64,000 bases of DNA from Glaciozyma antarctica PI12 (Eukaryota; Basidiomycota; Microbotryomycetes; Kriegeriales; Camptobasidiaceae): NCBI GenBank assembly GCA_002917775.1, contig KZ627159.1, positions 204,010 through 268,009 of the forward strand. The letters are read 5' to 3'. How positions within the stretch are numbered: the stretch's first letter is position 1; every line of letters starts with the position of its first letter. The notes under the pieces were generated by a model. It had not been told where the DNA came from and ran no database searches. It saw only the letters and a list, made by a program, of their open reading frames with translations. The translations under genes and the position numbers were made by a program. Shown here piece after piece: positions 34,652-45,344 of the stretch.

Positions 34652-35114
34652 CGCTGAGGCATACGAGTCTCGGAGTGTGTTTGTGAGCTCTCGGTGGGCT
34701 GGAGAGCAGAGTTTGGCGGAACTGAGGTGATGGAAGGAGGTCAAGAGGCGAGGACGCGATTCTTCTCCTCCTGTCCCTCTCCCGCCAGCTCCCTAGCCTC
34801 TCGTTCCTCTCAATAACTTCAAGGACACCACGTCCCTGCCGATTTCCGGAGACCGAATCTGAAAGCAGCCACAGCCACAGAAGAAGACCTTCTTCCTCGC
34901 TCCCGTCGACGCGTAGTGAGGAAACAAGGAGCTTGAGCTGGGGTGCAGCTGCTGTAAAGCCGCCTAGCTCACTCCCATATCTCTCAGCGTGTACTGAGGA
35001 GAGATTCAAAGCGTTTAATGCGCCCTCGGTCGCCTTGCGTGCTGCGAAGAACCTCGCTCCGGGGTGCCAACGAGCGAGGAGCCAAGCGTTCAACGTCAAC
35101 AGAATCGATTCCGA
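34652..35114. other. Intergenic: F-box A promoter and PSMG2 3' flank
   Basis: No gene seen in these 463 bp. Confidence 0.4.
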
Positions 35115-36065
35115 TCATCCGTAAATCTCCCCGACCCTCTCCCTTCCCAGCTCAGCACCCAGCAATCCCGTCTCCCAGCTCTTGGGCTGCTTCCAGTTCC
35201 TGCTCCCCTCCTCGTCCTTCTCCACATTGAGATCCAGCAGTACCTCCAGCACATCCGCCAGGTAGACGGCCGAATCCGAATTGTCGCCTTCCGCAGCGTA
35301 CATCAACAGTGCCGACACTGTTGGCGCGGAGGGTGCCGCGGGGTAGAACGATTCGAGGATCTTGCGCGTGAGACCGCCTTGGGGAAAGAGGGGGACGCCA
35401 GGGGCGGTGCTGTAGGGAGGAATGGATTCGGCGAGCTTGCTGGCAATGGGAGTGGAAAGGGAGCCGAGAGTGTAGTGTCGGAGGGGTGTCAAGCTGTCCA
35501 GCGAGGTGAGCTCGTGTGGTCCCTTCGCAAGACGAAGAAATACGCACTGTCGCAGGTCGGCGTCTCCACGAGCTCCAGCATCTACTCCTGCTACCAGTAA
35601 GACCTCCGAAAACCCAGCAGCCTCAACAAACGCCTTGAGCGCAACAAGGTGGTGCGGCTTCCGAGCGCGAATGACGGGCGAACGCGAGAGGACGACCGTG
35701 AGGCTGCGCTGCTCGTTTTGATACACTGCGCGGTACTGCGTCAGCTCTTCTCCCAGATCCACAGAGCTTTCAACGCACCCTCCACGCCCAGACAGATCCC
35801 CTCTCGCACCGCTTCTCCCTCCACATAGTCCAAACCGCCGACAGCGGGGATGTAGTCGCGGAGCCCAAGGTGGCCGATGAGCTGGAGATGAAGAGTGTGG
35901 ACGATGAGGTCGGTGGCGAGCTGGGGGAGGGAGGCGAGAGAGGGTTGAGGCTGCAAGCGAGTAGAGTCAGTGTAGCTCCCGCAAGGAGCGCACGCAGCTT
36001 ACAAGGAGGAGGGCAGACGAGGCAAAGACTGGGGAGGTGTTTGGGAGGGGCACAAAGTACTCCAT
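35115..36065 (-). CDS. PSMG2: Proteasome assembly chaperone 2 (PSMG2/Pba2/Add66)
   Basis: Chaperone that pairs with PSMG1/Pba1 to build the 20S proteasome alpha ring. Exons 36065-36003, 35950-35779, 35725-35548 and 35493-35115 give 263 residues (human 264). Landmarks: MEYFVPLP at the start, LATDLIVHTLHLQLIGHLGL with YIPAVGG (the strand-helix near residues 30-65), VVLSRSPVIRARK, FSEVLLVAGVDAG, LTPLRHYTL, the glycine loop GGLTRKILE, LLMYAAEGDNSDSAVYLADV, and the terminal WKQPKSWETGL. The third intron (35494-35547) is 54 nt and stop-free, so an unspliced mRNA would add 18 residues after DADLR; the spliced form fits the family better. Confidence 0.87.
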
Positions 36066-36239
36066 CGTTGTGAGTTGTGCGGAGGTGAGAGCCGGAGGTG
36101 AGAGCCGGAGGACAAGGAGCTGACGAGTCGCTCTCCCTCTTGACCTCCTTCCATCACCTCGTTCAGCTCACCTCCTGCTCACTCGCTCACGGCAACTGGA
36201 CAGTGAACCTCTACAGCTCGGTGCATTACAGCTAGAACG
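36066..36239. promoter_or_regulatory. Bidirectional promoter, PSMG2/F-box B, with tandem repeat
   Basis: 174 bp between divergent starts. It contains a perfect tandem of a 14-mer (GGAGGTGAGAGCCG) at about 36082-36111. Confidence 0.5.
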
Positions 36240-37623
36240 ATGGCAGCTCGCAAAAAGAACAGGTGCGGGCCCCATCGCCTGTTCGAAGCGCTGCTGGTGG
36301 AGCTGATCCTGAGGACGCAGGCGAGCTAAGAAGCAGCAACCAGTCAAGGCCAACATCTACCTTCCCGAGTGTGTCATCCTCGTCCTCGACTCCTTCCTCG
36401 ACCCTTCCTCCTTCCTCGCCTTCGCCCGCACCTGCCGCCACCACCTCCTCCTCTCGCGCCAGATCCACCCGACCTTCTTCGCCGAGTCTCTCTCCCTCCT
36501 CTCCCTCCCCGACAAGGTTCTCCACCTCCTCTGTGAAGACCTGGAGAGGCCGGAGAACAGGTCGCTCGCCCTGACGTGCCGGCGCCTCCTGCCGATCGCG
36601 CGAGCGCACACCTGGTTCACGGTTGGCGCCTCCGCCGGACGAAGGACCACCGCGATGCTCGATCTGTTGGCGAAGAAGGAGTTCGATGGAGATCTTCTGC
36701 ACCGACTGGCGTTCGACGCGATGGACGAAGCGAGGTATGAGGCGCCTCCCTCTCCAGAGGAGTTCGCTGCGTTCGGTGAACTACTTCCGTACCTCCCTAA
36801 CCTCGGCAAGCTTGCCATCTACACCCTACCTCGCCCCAGCAAGCCGGCGCTTCAAGGGTCTCTCGTGACCTCACTCTCGACGCTGCAGAATCTCGTCGAA
36901 CTCGAGCTCGGAGGATGGGACGAATACGCCGAGGAACCTCACTCGAATCCGCCTCTCCTCCTAAACCTCCTCCTCGACCTTCTTCCGCATCTCCACGTGC
37001 TTCGCAAGCTCGAGGTCGTCCTTCAAGGCTGCGATCCGAAGGCGTCCCCGCCGACTCTTCCCAACTTCCTCTGCCCCGCGACGCAAGTTAGCATCGGCAT
37101 CTTCGCGCCCTTCACCTCCCACGACCTCTCCCTCCTCGCTCCCTCCGTTTTCTTCAACGCCAAGACCCTAACAATCGGAATCGACGGCCCCTCCCACACC
37201 CTCACAACCCCCGACCTCGTCTCGGCCTTCTCCTTCCTCTCCCCCCACCTCCTCAGTCTCAGCTACACGGGCATTCACTTCCCCACCACCTTCCTCGACA
37301 CTCTCCTCCCCCGCTTTCCCCTCCTCAACAAACTCTCCCTCCAGTCCACCTCCGTCTCGCCGACTTTCGTTCGACACCTCCCACCCCTCCTCGAGCTGAT
37401 CATGCTCGACCACTTATTCGAGGACTTTGAGGAATCTCCCATGGAGCCGACGTTCCTTTCGGCGTTCTTGGGGGAATTGAGCCGCGAGCGAGGGTTCGTG
37501 AAGGAACTGAGCGGGTTGATGATCTTTTGTCGCAAAGCGGACGAGTGGAGGGTCAGGAGGGTAGTGGAGAGGGTGAGGGGGAGGAGGACGTTTGTGCTGA
37601 GGACGTTTACGTCGGCGGAGTAG
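36240..37623 (+). CDS. F-box/LRR-like protein, inverted paralogue B
   Basis: 441 residues. A 23-nt first exon (36240-36262) codes for the basic start MAARKKNR and splices over 58 nt to exon 36321-37623. F-box-like segment at about residues 20-60: IYLPECVILVLDSFLDPSSF, FARTCRHHLLLSRQIHPTFF. Then SLALTCRRLLPIARAHTWF and many leucine-rich strands (LLPYLPNLGKLAIYTLP, LQNLVELELGGWDEY, SPHLLSLSYTGIHFPTTFLD, LLPRFPLLNKLSL). It shares order, motifs and intron position with paralogue A (33361-34651), which lies inverted on the other side of PSMG2. Probably an SCF ubiquitin-ligase adaptor. Confidence 0.8.
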
Positions 37624-38875
37624 GGCGGTTCGTTGGAGGGTGGAGCGAGGTTGATGGGGGCTTGCGATGGCGGTTGAAGTGGGGCTTCGGGGGGATGCTT
37701 GAGGGTGCGGGGGGCTTTGTATTGGGGAGTAGGGTGGAGAACAGGAGGAGGGTGGTAGCTTGTGTTGATGCTGGACATCAGCGAAATTGTTAAGCGCGAT
37801 TGAGCGACGTCCGAGAGAGGTGGTCGCGCTACTGCTTCGCTCTTCGCTCCGATTCAGCGTACATAGAGGGTACGCTTCAGGAGAGCTACTCTCTTCTCTC
37901 GCCTTTCTGTACTGTGCGTACGGTGAGATGCGGAGCTCTAGTCGTCGCGTGAGGCCGCGAGGAAGGATTGCTTCCGCGGAGATGGGTCGTATTTTTTTTC
38001 GTTTCTTCTCCTTGAAGGAGATCCGCTCCTGATGGTAAATTACTCAATATCGTAGGGCCTCGGTTTGAATCTGCAGTCGAGCCAAGTCGAGAGAGAAATA
38101 CATCTCGGGCCAACTCAGCCCAGGGCGCAAGCTCAGCAGTACTTTCCCACCAGAGCCCTGTTCCTCTTGTTCTCCAGCGACTCTCTGATACCCCAAACCA
38201 GCAGCTACAGAGTCTCTCCAAGACCACTCCCTCCCCCAGCAGACCATCCCCCTCCTCCCTCTCGATCCTCACCCGCCAAACAACTCGTCACAGCACAGCC
38301 GATCAACTCCTCTCGCTCGAGCTCCCACCTCGTCGCGCCTTGGGGACAGCCGCGACTCTACACGGTCAACTGCAGGTAGTAACAGCCCGTCGACGACCTC
38401 AGGCAACAACGAGCGCGTTCGTGACCAAGCTCGCAGCAAACGAGGTTCGTCAAGGCAAGCTGCTCGCACCATTCCGTCTTCCTAACTCCTCTCTACGCCC
38501 ACAGGCTCACGACCGACAAGGCGGAAGTAAGCTACAGTCCACGAGCAAGAACGACTCGACGAGCAGCTCAGCGCCTCCCTCGTTCGACAGCTCAACCTCA
38601 GAAGCTCATCAAGGATCTCCCGTTTAGAGCTCGTCTATCACTACCACGCTCCACCGCCGCCTACCGCACCCCAGCCACGCCCTTACGCCCTTACGCCCAC
38701 GTAGGACGACTCACGCGTAACGACATCACCTCCGTCGACCTTCCCGCGTCGAATCAGCTGAGCACCTCGAGGACTTGCATTCCCTCGGCCTCATCCTACG
38801 CCCTCAGCTCCACTTCCCTCCAGACCAACTCCTCCTTTCCCATCCACAGCTCTACAGCTCACCCTCCCTTCCATC
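37624..38875. other. Long intergenic: leader/promoter of the KH gene
   Basis: 1.25 kb with no supported coding gene. The right part is pyrimidine-rich and holds a probable leader intron (GTTCGT donor about 38442, CTAAC branch, CCACAG acceptor near 38503), so the KH mRNA probably has a long spliced 5' UTR. Confidence 0.45.
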
Positions 38876-41800
38876 ATGGACGTCTACACGACCTCGTTCA
38901 ACCTCCCTCGGCACCTCATTCCTTCCGACCTCTCTCCCTCCTCCTCCTTCGACTATGGCAGCCGTGACGGCCCTCCTCCCTCCTCCACCGCTCCTTCCCA
39001 GCCCCGCCCCCACTCTCCCATCGAATCTACCGCCTCTTTCGCCCCCTCCACGACAGGCGCAAACCCGACGCCGAACCGCAACTCGACCTCCTCTCTTGCG
39101 ACCGACGCGAGCGGGAGTACGGTCGGCTCGAATGGGAGTGATTTGAACGAGGCGATGCATCGACTGTGCGTGGATGCTATGGCGGCGCATCAGTGCTTGG
39201 TGTCGTTCACGCCTGTGGACGCGTTGGGAGGAGCTCAGGGACAGCAGGGACGCATGTTCAACTTTCATTTGAGTGGAGGTTACCAGCAGGTCATGAGCGC
39301 GCGAGGGAGCTTGCTGAGGGAGAACCCGTTCAAGGTACGTTTGGCTCGCTGTTCCTTCGTGTCCTCTCCCCTCCCCATCTTCCTCCCCTCCTTCCCCTCC
39401 CAGCTCTCTGGCGCCCCTGCACGCGGATGACCGGACGGAATGGACTTAATGGAGAGCTTGGGACCGAGATTGACAGAAGCTTCGACCGACTCGAGGATAG
39501 GAGGTGCTGACCCCTCTCCCTTCCCAGCGCAAGTCGATCGTCAAGGTCCCCCGCGCAGAAGTCCTGGACAGCAAGGAGAACGTCAAGGTCGAGATGCGTC
39601 GCAAGCTTGACGAGATCGCGTCCCTCACCAAGGCCCACCTCGCAATCGTCGGTCAAGTCTCGGGCAACATTGGATTCGGACTCGAGACGGAGAGGAACGT
39701 CGAGATCGTCATTACGGGGCCGTACGAGAGTGTTGAGCAGGCGCGTGTGAGGCTGTTGGTGCTGCTCGACGAGCTGGTGCGTTCATCTGAGCCTGGGGAG
39801 GGGGGACGAGGAGCTGACGAGGCTTTGGTGATTCGCAGAGCGGGCTCCATTCCGAAGTCTGCGAGATCGACTACAAGCTCCACAACATCATCTCGGGGCG
39901 GAAGCGCTGCGTCGTTCAGACGATTCACGATTCAAACGGGAACCAACATCTACTTTCCTACGCCGCTCTCTGGCGTCCTTGGATCCAAGAACCTCTCCCT
40001 TCTCGCCAAACAGAACCTCATCTTCATCACGGGCGAGTTTTTTGGCGTTCAGCGAGCTCGCGACATGCTCTTCCAGGTCTCCCTGCACAAGGTTCGTCCT
40101 TCGCAGCCGTCGCGCCTGCGTGCGTCTCGCTGACCTCCCATCCGCTCCAACAGAGCAAGTGCATCATCTCGCGCGACACGGCGATCCTCCCTCGCAAGCT
40201 CGACTGGATGCTCACCGACCGGCTCGAGGACATCAAGCAGACGATGAACGACAATGGGACCTTCATCAACTTCCCCGCGATTGGGAGTCAAGCGAGCCTC
40301 ATCTCAGTCTATGGTGACCACCGCGTCAATATCGAGCGCACGATTCGCGCCATCATGCAGCTCGTTCGTCCCCTTCTCTCCCTGGTGCGGCGTCGATCCG
40401 CGAACTGACGCTCGGAACGCAGGCGTGCCAATTCTACGTCGCGAGCTTCTGGCTCCTCCCCGTCTCGTTCGACGTCTTCATGCCCCCACCGACGATCAAC
40501 CCTTCCCAAATCCCTCCCATCCTTCGCCACATCGCCACGACCTCGGGCGCGGAAGCCGTCTTCAAGAGCAATTGCTTCGAGTTGCATGGCCTCGAGGCGG
40601 AAGTTAGGGCGGCGGTGCATCTCGTGCTCGAGCTCGAGTTCGTCAAGGTGAGTTCTGGTCGCGCGTGGAGGAAGACGCGGCAGCTGATGTGCTTACGCAA
40701 CAGGCTTTCCATCACGAGATTCGCTTCCAGATCGAGCTTGCCAACGAGCACCGCGAGTTCATTTCGGGCAAGAAGAACGGCAAGCTCAACAAGATCATGA
40801 AGTCGGCCAACGTCAAGATCAAGTTCGAGACGTTCAACGACTACAACTTCCTCATCGACGTCGCCGGGAGCGATGCGGGCTCCCTCCACGGCCTCACGAT
40901 GCTCCAGGAGGAACTCCCCGCCGAGATCTCGTTCCACGTTCCCGAGGCATACCACAAGCGGATCATTGGCGTCGGCGGCAAGAACATCCAGCGGATCATG
41001 AAGAAGTTCGGCGTCTACGTCAAGTTCTCGAACGCGGAGGAGTTTGCGGCGCTCGGAGGGTACGCCGACAACGAGGACAACGTCGTCGCGCGCACGCCAG
41101 CAAAGAACGCCATCAACCTCGAGCACCTCAAGCAGAGCGTCATGGAGCTCGTAAGCCCCAAGGACAAGGATTTCGTCGTCGAGACGGTCTCGATCCCGAG
41201 GAGGTACCACCGTACCCTCCTCGGCGAGAAGAGCATCTTCATTCACGATATCGAGAGCAAGACCAACTCGGCCGTGCGGTTCCCGAACAAGGAGACGGCG
41301 AGCGATATCGTCGCCATCTTTGGGCCCGAGAGCCAGGTTCACATCGCCGCGCAGATGCTGCTCGATCATGTGCCGTTCGAGGCGTGCGTTCTTCTCTCCT
41401 CCTTCCTTGCGAGCCTTCCCTGATCTTGTCGAACGTCGCAGCGAGTACCGCATGCCTCACAGCGCCGAGATGGCCGCCCTCACGCTCTCGCAAGATTTCG
41501 TCAACCTCGTCGAGCGCGTCAAGCGCGATCTCAACATCACGATCCTGCCCTGGGTCGACCGCACCGGCGCTGCAGAGGAGACGATCATTCGCTTCTGCCT
41601 CAATCGGAGCAACGTCGACTTTTTGGCGACGGCGAGGGACCTGGTGGAGGAGTACTTGGTCGGGCGGAACGTGCGTTCTCTTCTCTCGCTTTGAGTGTTG
41701 GTGGGCAGCTGACTGGTGCCTGTTCGCAGATCAACCTGTACCCTGGATCGCTGCGACCTCGGTCGGACTCGTTCGCCGATGCGTTCCCGTTCTTCAACAG

Positions 41801-42544
41801 CAAGCTTCTCTCCACGATCTCAGCGGGTACGTCCCCTCCCCTCCCCTCCTCTCAGAGTCCTCGCTGACGACTTGAGCGCAGACACGGAGCTTAGGCAGGA
41901 ACCTCGAACGTCGGATCGCAAGCTGCGCCTCGCAGCGTCGTCGCCCAACATCAAGGCACTCTTCGGATGCGAACCCGGCGCCGTACGCGCATCGTATGCC
42001 CGAGTTGGATCATCCGGCGTTCTTTCAACAACAGCAGCAGCAGCAGCAGCAGCAGTCGCAGCAACAGTCGCAGCCGCAACAGCAGCAGCAACTCCATCAG
42101 CAGCAGCAGCAGCAGCAGCACACCTCGCCCTACGTTCAGCACCAAGCTCCGCCTCTGCAGCATCAGGGCGAGTACCACTGGAATGCACCTCGGCAGATGG
42201 TCAGTCTCGCTTCGTCTTCCGCTTCGTAGTCGCGCCTGCTCACTCCGTCGTTCGCCTCGCAGTCCTACTCCACCACTCCCGGATACCCCAACGCCAACTC
42301 TACCCCCTTCCCCTCATCCATCCCGCAAGCCAACCGCCTCTCGCACGACGAACCCTCCCTCAAGCGCGCTTCCGACCCTCCTCTCGACGAGACGCTCAAG
42401 GAGATCGCTCGTAAGCCCCGCACGCTCGGGAACCGCGCACAGAGCCTCGACCTCAGTCAACACCAACCTCGTCGGGGACAAGCGCACCACCAGCAGTCGG
42501 TCGAGGAGGTCAGCAGCGTGCTGTCGCAGCTCGGGCTCAACTGA
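38876..42544 (+). CDS. Multi-KH-domain RNA-binding protein (Bicaudal-C/Khd4-like)
   Basis: About 999 residues from exons 38876-39334, 39528-39776, 39839-40091, 40154-40363, 40423-40647, 40704-41383, 41442-41670, 41730-41826, 41882-42199 and 42263-42544. Several KH units are visible: VPRAEVLDSKENVKVEMRRK (atypical), EIDYKLHNIISGRKRCVVQT, KLDWMLTDRLEDI, and the canonical VPEAYHKRIIGVGGKNIQRI with its GxxG loop. Further degenerate units follow (IPRRYHRTLLGEKSIFI). The tail has a glutamine tract, then a Ser/Pro region and the end VSSVLSQLGLN. It probably binds mRNA to control stability or translation. Exon 3 and exons 8-9 are each one base too long: the frame changes near 39935-39945 (before TNIYFPTPLSG) and near 41955-41972 (after SSPNIKALF). 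Confidence 0.9.
42026..42120 (+). repeat. CAG-rich tract encoding polyglutamine
   Basis: Imperfect CAG/CAA repeat in the KH gene, encoding about 25 glutamines interrupted by S, P, L and H. The other two frames would give serine or alanine runs; the glutamine frame is chosen because it continues into the conserved C-terminus. Likely length-variable. Confidence 0.85.
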
Positions 42545-42934
42545 GCGCCCTCGCGTCCTTGTTTCGTTTTACTCCCCCTTTCCTTCCTTTCGATACTCCT
42601 CATTGTCTTTTCACACCTACCCCGGATTTCGCAAGCACACACCCTAGCCTCCCTCATACTTTCATAGCTCTCAATACCCTCCTGATCTCGTAGCTACCCT
42701 CTCATGCATTCTCTTACTCAATTCCCTCTCTCGCTCTTCCCTTCCTCCCTACTCGCCGCCCATTCATGTTCCCCAAACTCCATAGTTCATTTGCTTTGAC
42801 AGCCTGTAAGGGACTCCTTGCTTTGCTTTCATGTTTCGGCTCCAGCGAGCGGAGAGAGGAAAGTGAACTCGATCCTCGCGGCGTTCGCATTTCTTCCTCC
42901 TCCCATCTCCTCTCCACTCCCCACCCTCGCCGCG
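42545..42934. other. Intergenic: KH gene 3' flank and CMC2 promoter
   Basis: 390 bp without a gene; the right part is the upstream region of CMC2. Confidence 0.4.
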
Positions 42935-43291
42935 ATGCACCCCCCTCTAGCAGAGCACCAGCACCTCCGTCCGTCCAGTCCCGTCCCACCGCCGTGCTTC
43001 CTGCTGACCCCTCCGCTTCGCCAGAATGCGCCGAAGTGATGCGCGCGCTCAAGGAGTGCCACTCTGGCAACCCTCTCATGAAGTTCCTCGGCGTGTGCAA
43101 CGACCAGAAGCACGCTGTCAACATGTGCCTCCGTGGCGAGGTGCGTGCTCCTCCTCCGTTCGTACTTCCGATGGTCGGAGCTGATGAGGGCGTTGTAGAG
43201 GATCGCCAAGGCGAATGAGAACCACAAGAGGGCGCAGGAGAAGAGGAGGGTCGTGGAGGAGAAGTGGAAGACGATTGAGGAGGAGGCTTAG
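42935..43291 (+). CDS. CMC2: COX assembly mitochondrial protein CMC2
   Basis: Small twin-Cys protein of the mitochondrial intermembrane space, imported by Mia40 and needed for cytochrome oxidase assembly. Exons 42935-42968, 43025-43140 and 43199-43291 give 80 residues. It starts MHPPLAEHQHLQ, close to the MHP.L start of the family, followed by the pairs C..V...KEC and GVCNDQKHAVNMC (CX9C-type, with the shorter first arm seen in Cmc2), and a lysine/glutamate-rich helix ending EKWKTIEEEA. The first intron has a GTCCGT donor. It is too short and spliced to be recognised as one open frame, but family fit and exact frame support it. Confidence 0.9.
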
Positions 43292-43753
43292 GGCGGGCTA
43301 GAGGGAGGAAGGATCGGAAGGAAGTGGAAGAGCCGCCCGATGAGGTGAGTGTGGCGTGGTGCGGAGGGTGGGGGTGGAGCTGATGGAGTTGCTGAGCAGG
43401 TACGATGCGCGAAGAGCTGGTGGCGTTCGAGCCAGGGCTGGTGGAGAGGACGCAGACGCTTGCTCCTCCCTTCGGCCTCTGTTCCGGCTGGAGGACGTGG
43501 TGTGGATCCCAAGGAGCTACGACGAAGGCATTGCAAAGTCACCCATCACCATTGCGGAGAGGTGTTATGGGGTGCGGGACTGTGGACGCGAGCCTACTGC
43601 TTTGAGCGGTCGTTTGGCTCGACTTGCTCTCAGCATCAGCCCTCCGGCATGCCCTCTGCTTTGTACAGATAATCTCACGAGGCCATTCGATCGAACTGGC
43701 GACCCGGAACTGCTCAGCCGCTCTCAAAACGCTCTTCGACGACGTCCTGCACC
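43292..43753. other. Convergent intergenic, CMC2/PPM1
   Basis: 462 bp between two 3' ends; no gene seen. Confidence 0.4.
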
Positions 43754-44930
43754 TCATCGCGTTTCCAGGCCGATCTTCGGTACTCCTACACTCCCCCAGG
43801 CGATAGCGTAATGCTCTAGCACGAGATTGAGCTCCTCTACTTCATCAATCATCTCAATCTTGGCGACTCTGCGATCGAACATCAGCTCGCATCCAGTGAA
43901 AGACGGAAGCGAGAGCACCCACCTTGCGATCTCTTCCGCCGGAATAACCGAGGCACGAATCTTGGCGACGGAGAGGCTGTTGGCGGATGCGAAACCAGCG
44001 GAGAGAAGGCGCTGGGAGAGGGAGTCGAGAGTCGGAGTGGCTGAGGCGGAGGGGAGGGAGAGATTTCGAGCCTGCGGAAGTCCGGTGGTTCAGCTTGCGA
44101 AGGAGGGTGAGAGCACGAGAACGTACAGCCAGATTTCGCAGCATAACTTTTCCAAAGCTATCTTGCAGCCCGAACGGATCGTAGGATACGGCACAGCCTT
44201 CTGCGAAGGTCACTGCGAACCACGAAAGGAGCTCGCTGGCGCTGGCGGGAGGGAGATAGACGAGGACGCATTCGGCGAGAAGAAGTGTGGGTATCGTCGG
44301 GTCAAGAATGGGTGGTCGGGCGGTAGAGTGGGAGGCGGTTGCGGTTGCGAGTTGAGACGAGGTTGCGAAGGTCGGCTGGGAGAAGGACGTAGGAAGGCGA
44401 TGAGAGCCCGGTACCGCCTCTCTCTGAACGCCAGGAAGGAATCAGCTCCCGTCCAACTATTGTACTCGCAGAGCCCACGCACCGATCTTGACCTCCCCAC
44501 CCAGCGCGTCCTTGAGCACCTTCTTGCTTGAGATCGTCCTCGCCTTCCCTCCCGTCGCCTCCTCAAAATCCACCTCCACCCACTTGCAGCACCACTCCTC
44601 CCCCTTGTCCAACACCTTGGCTCTCGTCCTCCAATACCGCGTGTCCGTCCCCGCACCCAAGCTCAGCACCTGCCTCCCCTTCCCCTTCTCCGAGCTTCCT
44701 CCTGCAAGGAACTGATCCACTAGAGCATCCACGGCCCAGGTGCGCGCGTGCGTGCCAATGTTGATCAGGGGCGGGCGCTTGTCGGTCGAGCGGCGGAGAG
44801 AGGGAGGGAGGAAGAGGGACGCGAAGGGGTCGGAGAGGTAGCCGAGGGAGGCGGCGGAGGAGCGCGAGACGAGGGCGTCGGTGTCAGTAGAGCGCGTGGC
44901 AGCGTCTGGGGATATCGGTTCCCCGTTCAT
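43754..44930 (-). CDS. PPM1: Leucine carboxyl methyltransferase (PPM1/LCMT1), with a frame break at TGA
   Basis: SAM-dependent enzyme that methylates the C-terminal leucine of the PP2A catalytic subunit. Exons 44930-44483, 44423-44127, 44071-43923 and 43868-43754 give about 335 residues (yeast 328). Landmarks: INIGTHARTWAVDALVDQFL, the SAM loop VLSLGAGTDTRYW, KWVEVDFEEAT, YVLLPADLRNLV, LLLAECVLVYL, SYDPFGLQDSFGKVMLRNL, and the end EHYAIAWGSVG. In exon 2 the frame meets TGA (plus-strand 44302-44304) after DLRNLV...PTTHS, while the family sequence continues one base on as DPTIPTLLLAEC. The exon is exactly one base too long. Either one T is extra in the consensus or the ribosome shifts +1 at TCT-TGA-C. 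Confidence 0.9.
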
Positions 44931-45344
44931 GGCTGTCTGAGGTGAGGGGAGGAGGCGAAAGCGAATTCGTCGAGCGCGACGTCTCTTGTCCTCCTCCCAC
45001 CCCCTCCTTCCAGCGTCGAACGAGATACGCTCTTGGATTGCTCGAATCTGCTTTTTGCTTGCTCTCAGTCACTCTCCCACAGCGATCGCGGAAGTTAGCT
45101 GTCCAGGTGAGTCGCGCTCGAGCTGGGGCTATCGTCTCTCCAGAGCTTCGCTGACCCCGCTCTCGCTCCCTGCAGCCATGCCAGTCCAGATTACGACTCG
45201 CCAACTCAAGGAAACGGCGTGAAGGAGGTCCGCAGCTATCTCCTCCCCGTCTACAGCTTCCCCGTCCTCTCCCAGACTCCCTCATCGAAAGATAGATTTC
45301 TCTTCCTTGCAAAGCTCTAGACGTGTAAGAAGCTACTGTGAGGA
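44931..45344. other. PPM1 upstream region with a possible small spliced plus-strand transcript
   Basis: A good intron (donor GTGAGT at 45108, CTGAC, acceptor CTGCAG at 45176) is followed by CCATGCCAG, starting a 14-codon frame (MPVQITTRQLKETA). One base back, the frame runs on as GVKEVRSYLLPVYSFPVLSQ and beyond to a TAG near 45320. This may be a small unrecognised gene or chance. Confidence 0.25.

Noticed and set aside
38340-38627. Protein-coding gene in the KH leader region
   Set aside because: The frame lacks an ATG and crosses a good intron (38442-38503); it is better explained as a spliced 5' UTR.
41951-42178. Alternative alanine-, serine- or leucine-repeat proteins over the CAG tract
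   Set aside because: They are other-frame or other-strand readings of the repeat; only the glutamine frame connects to the conserved C-terminus.
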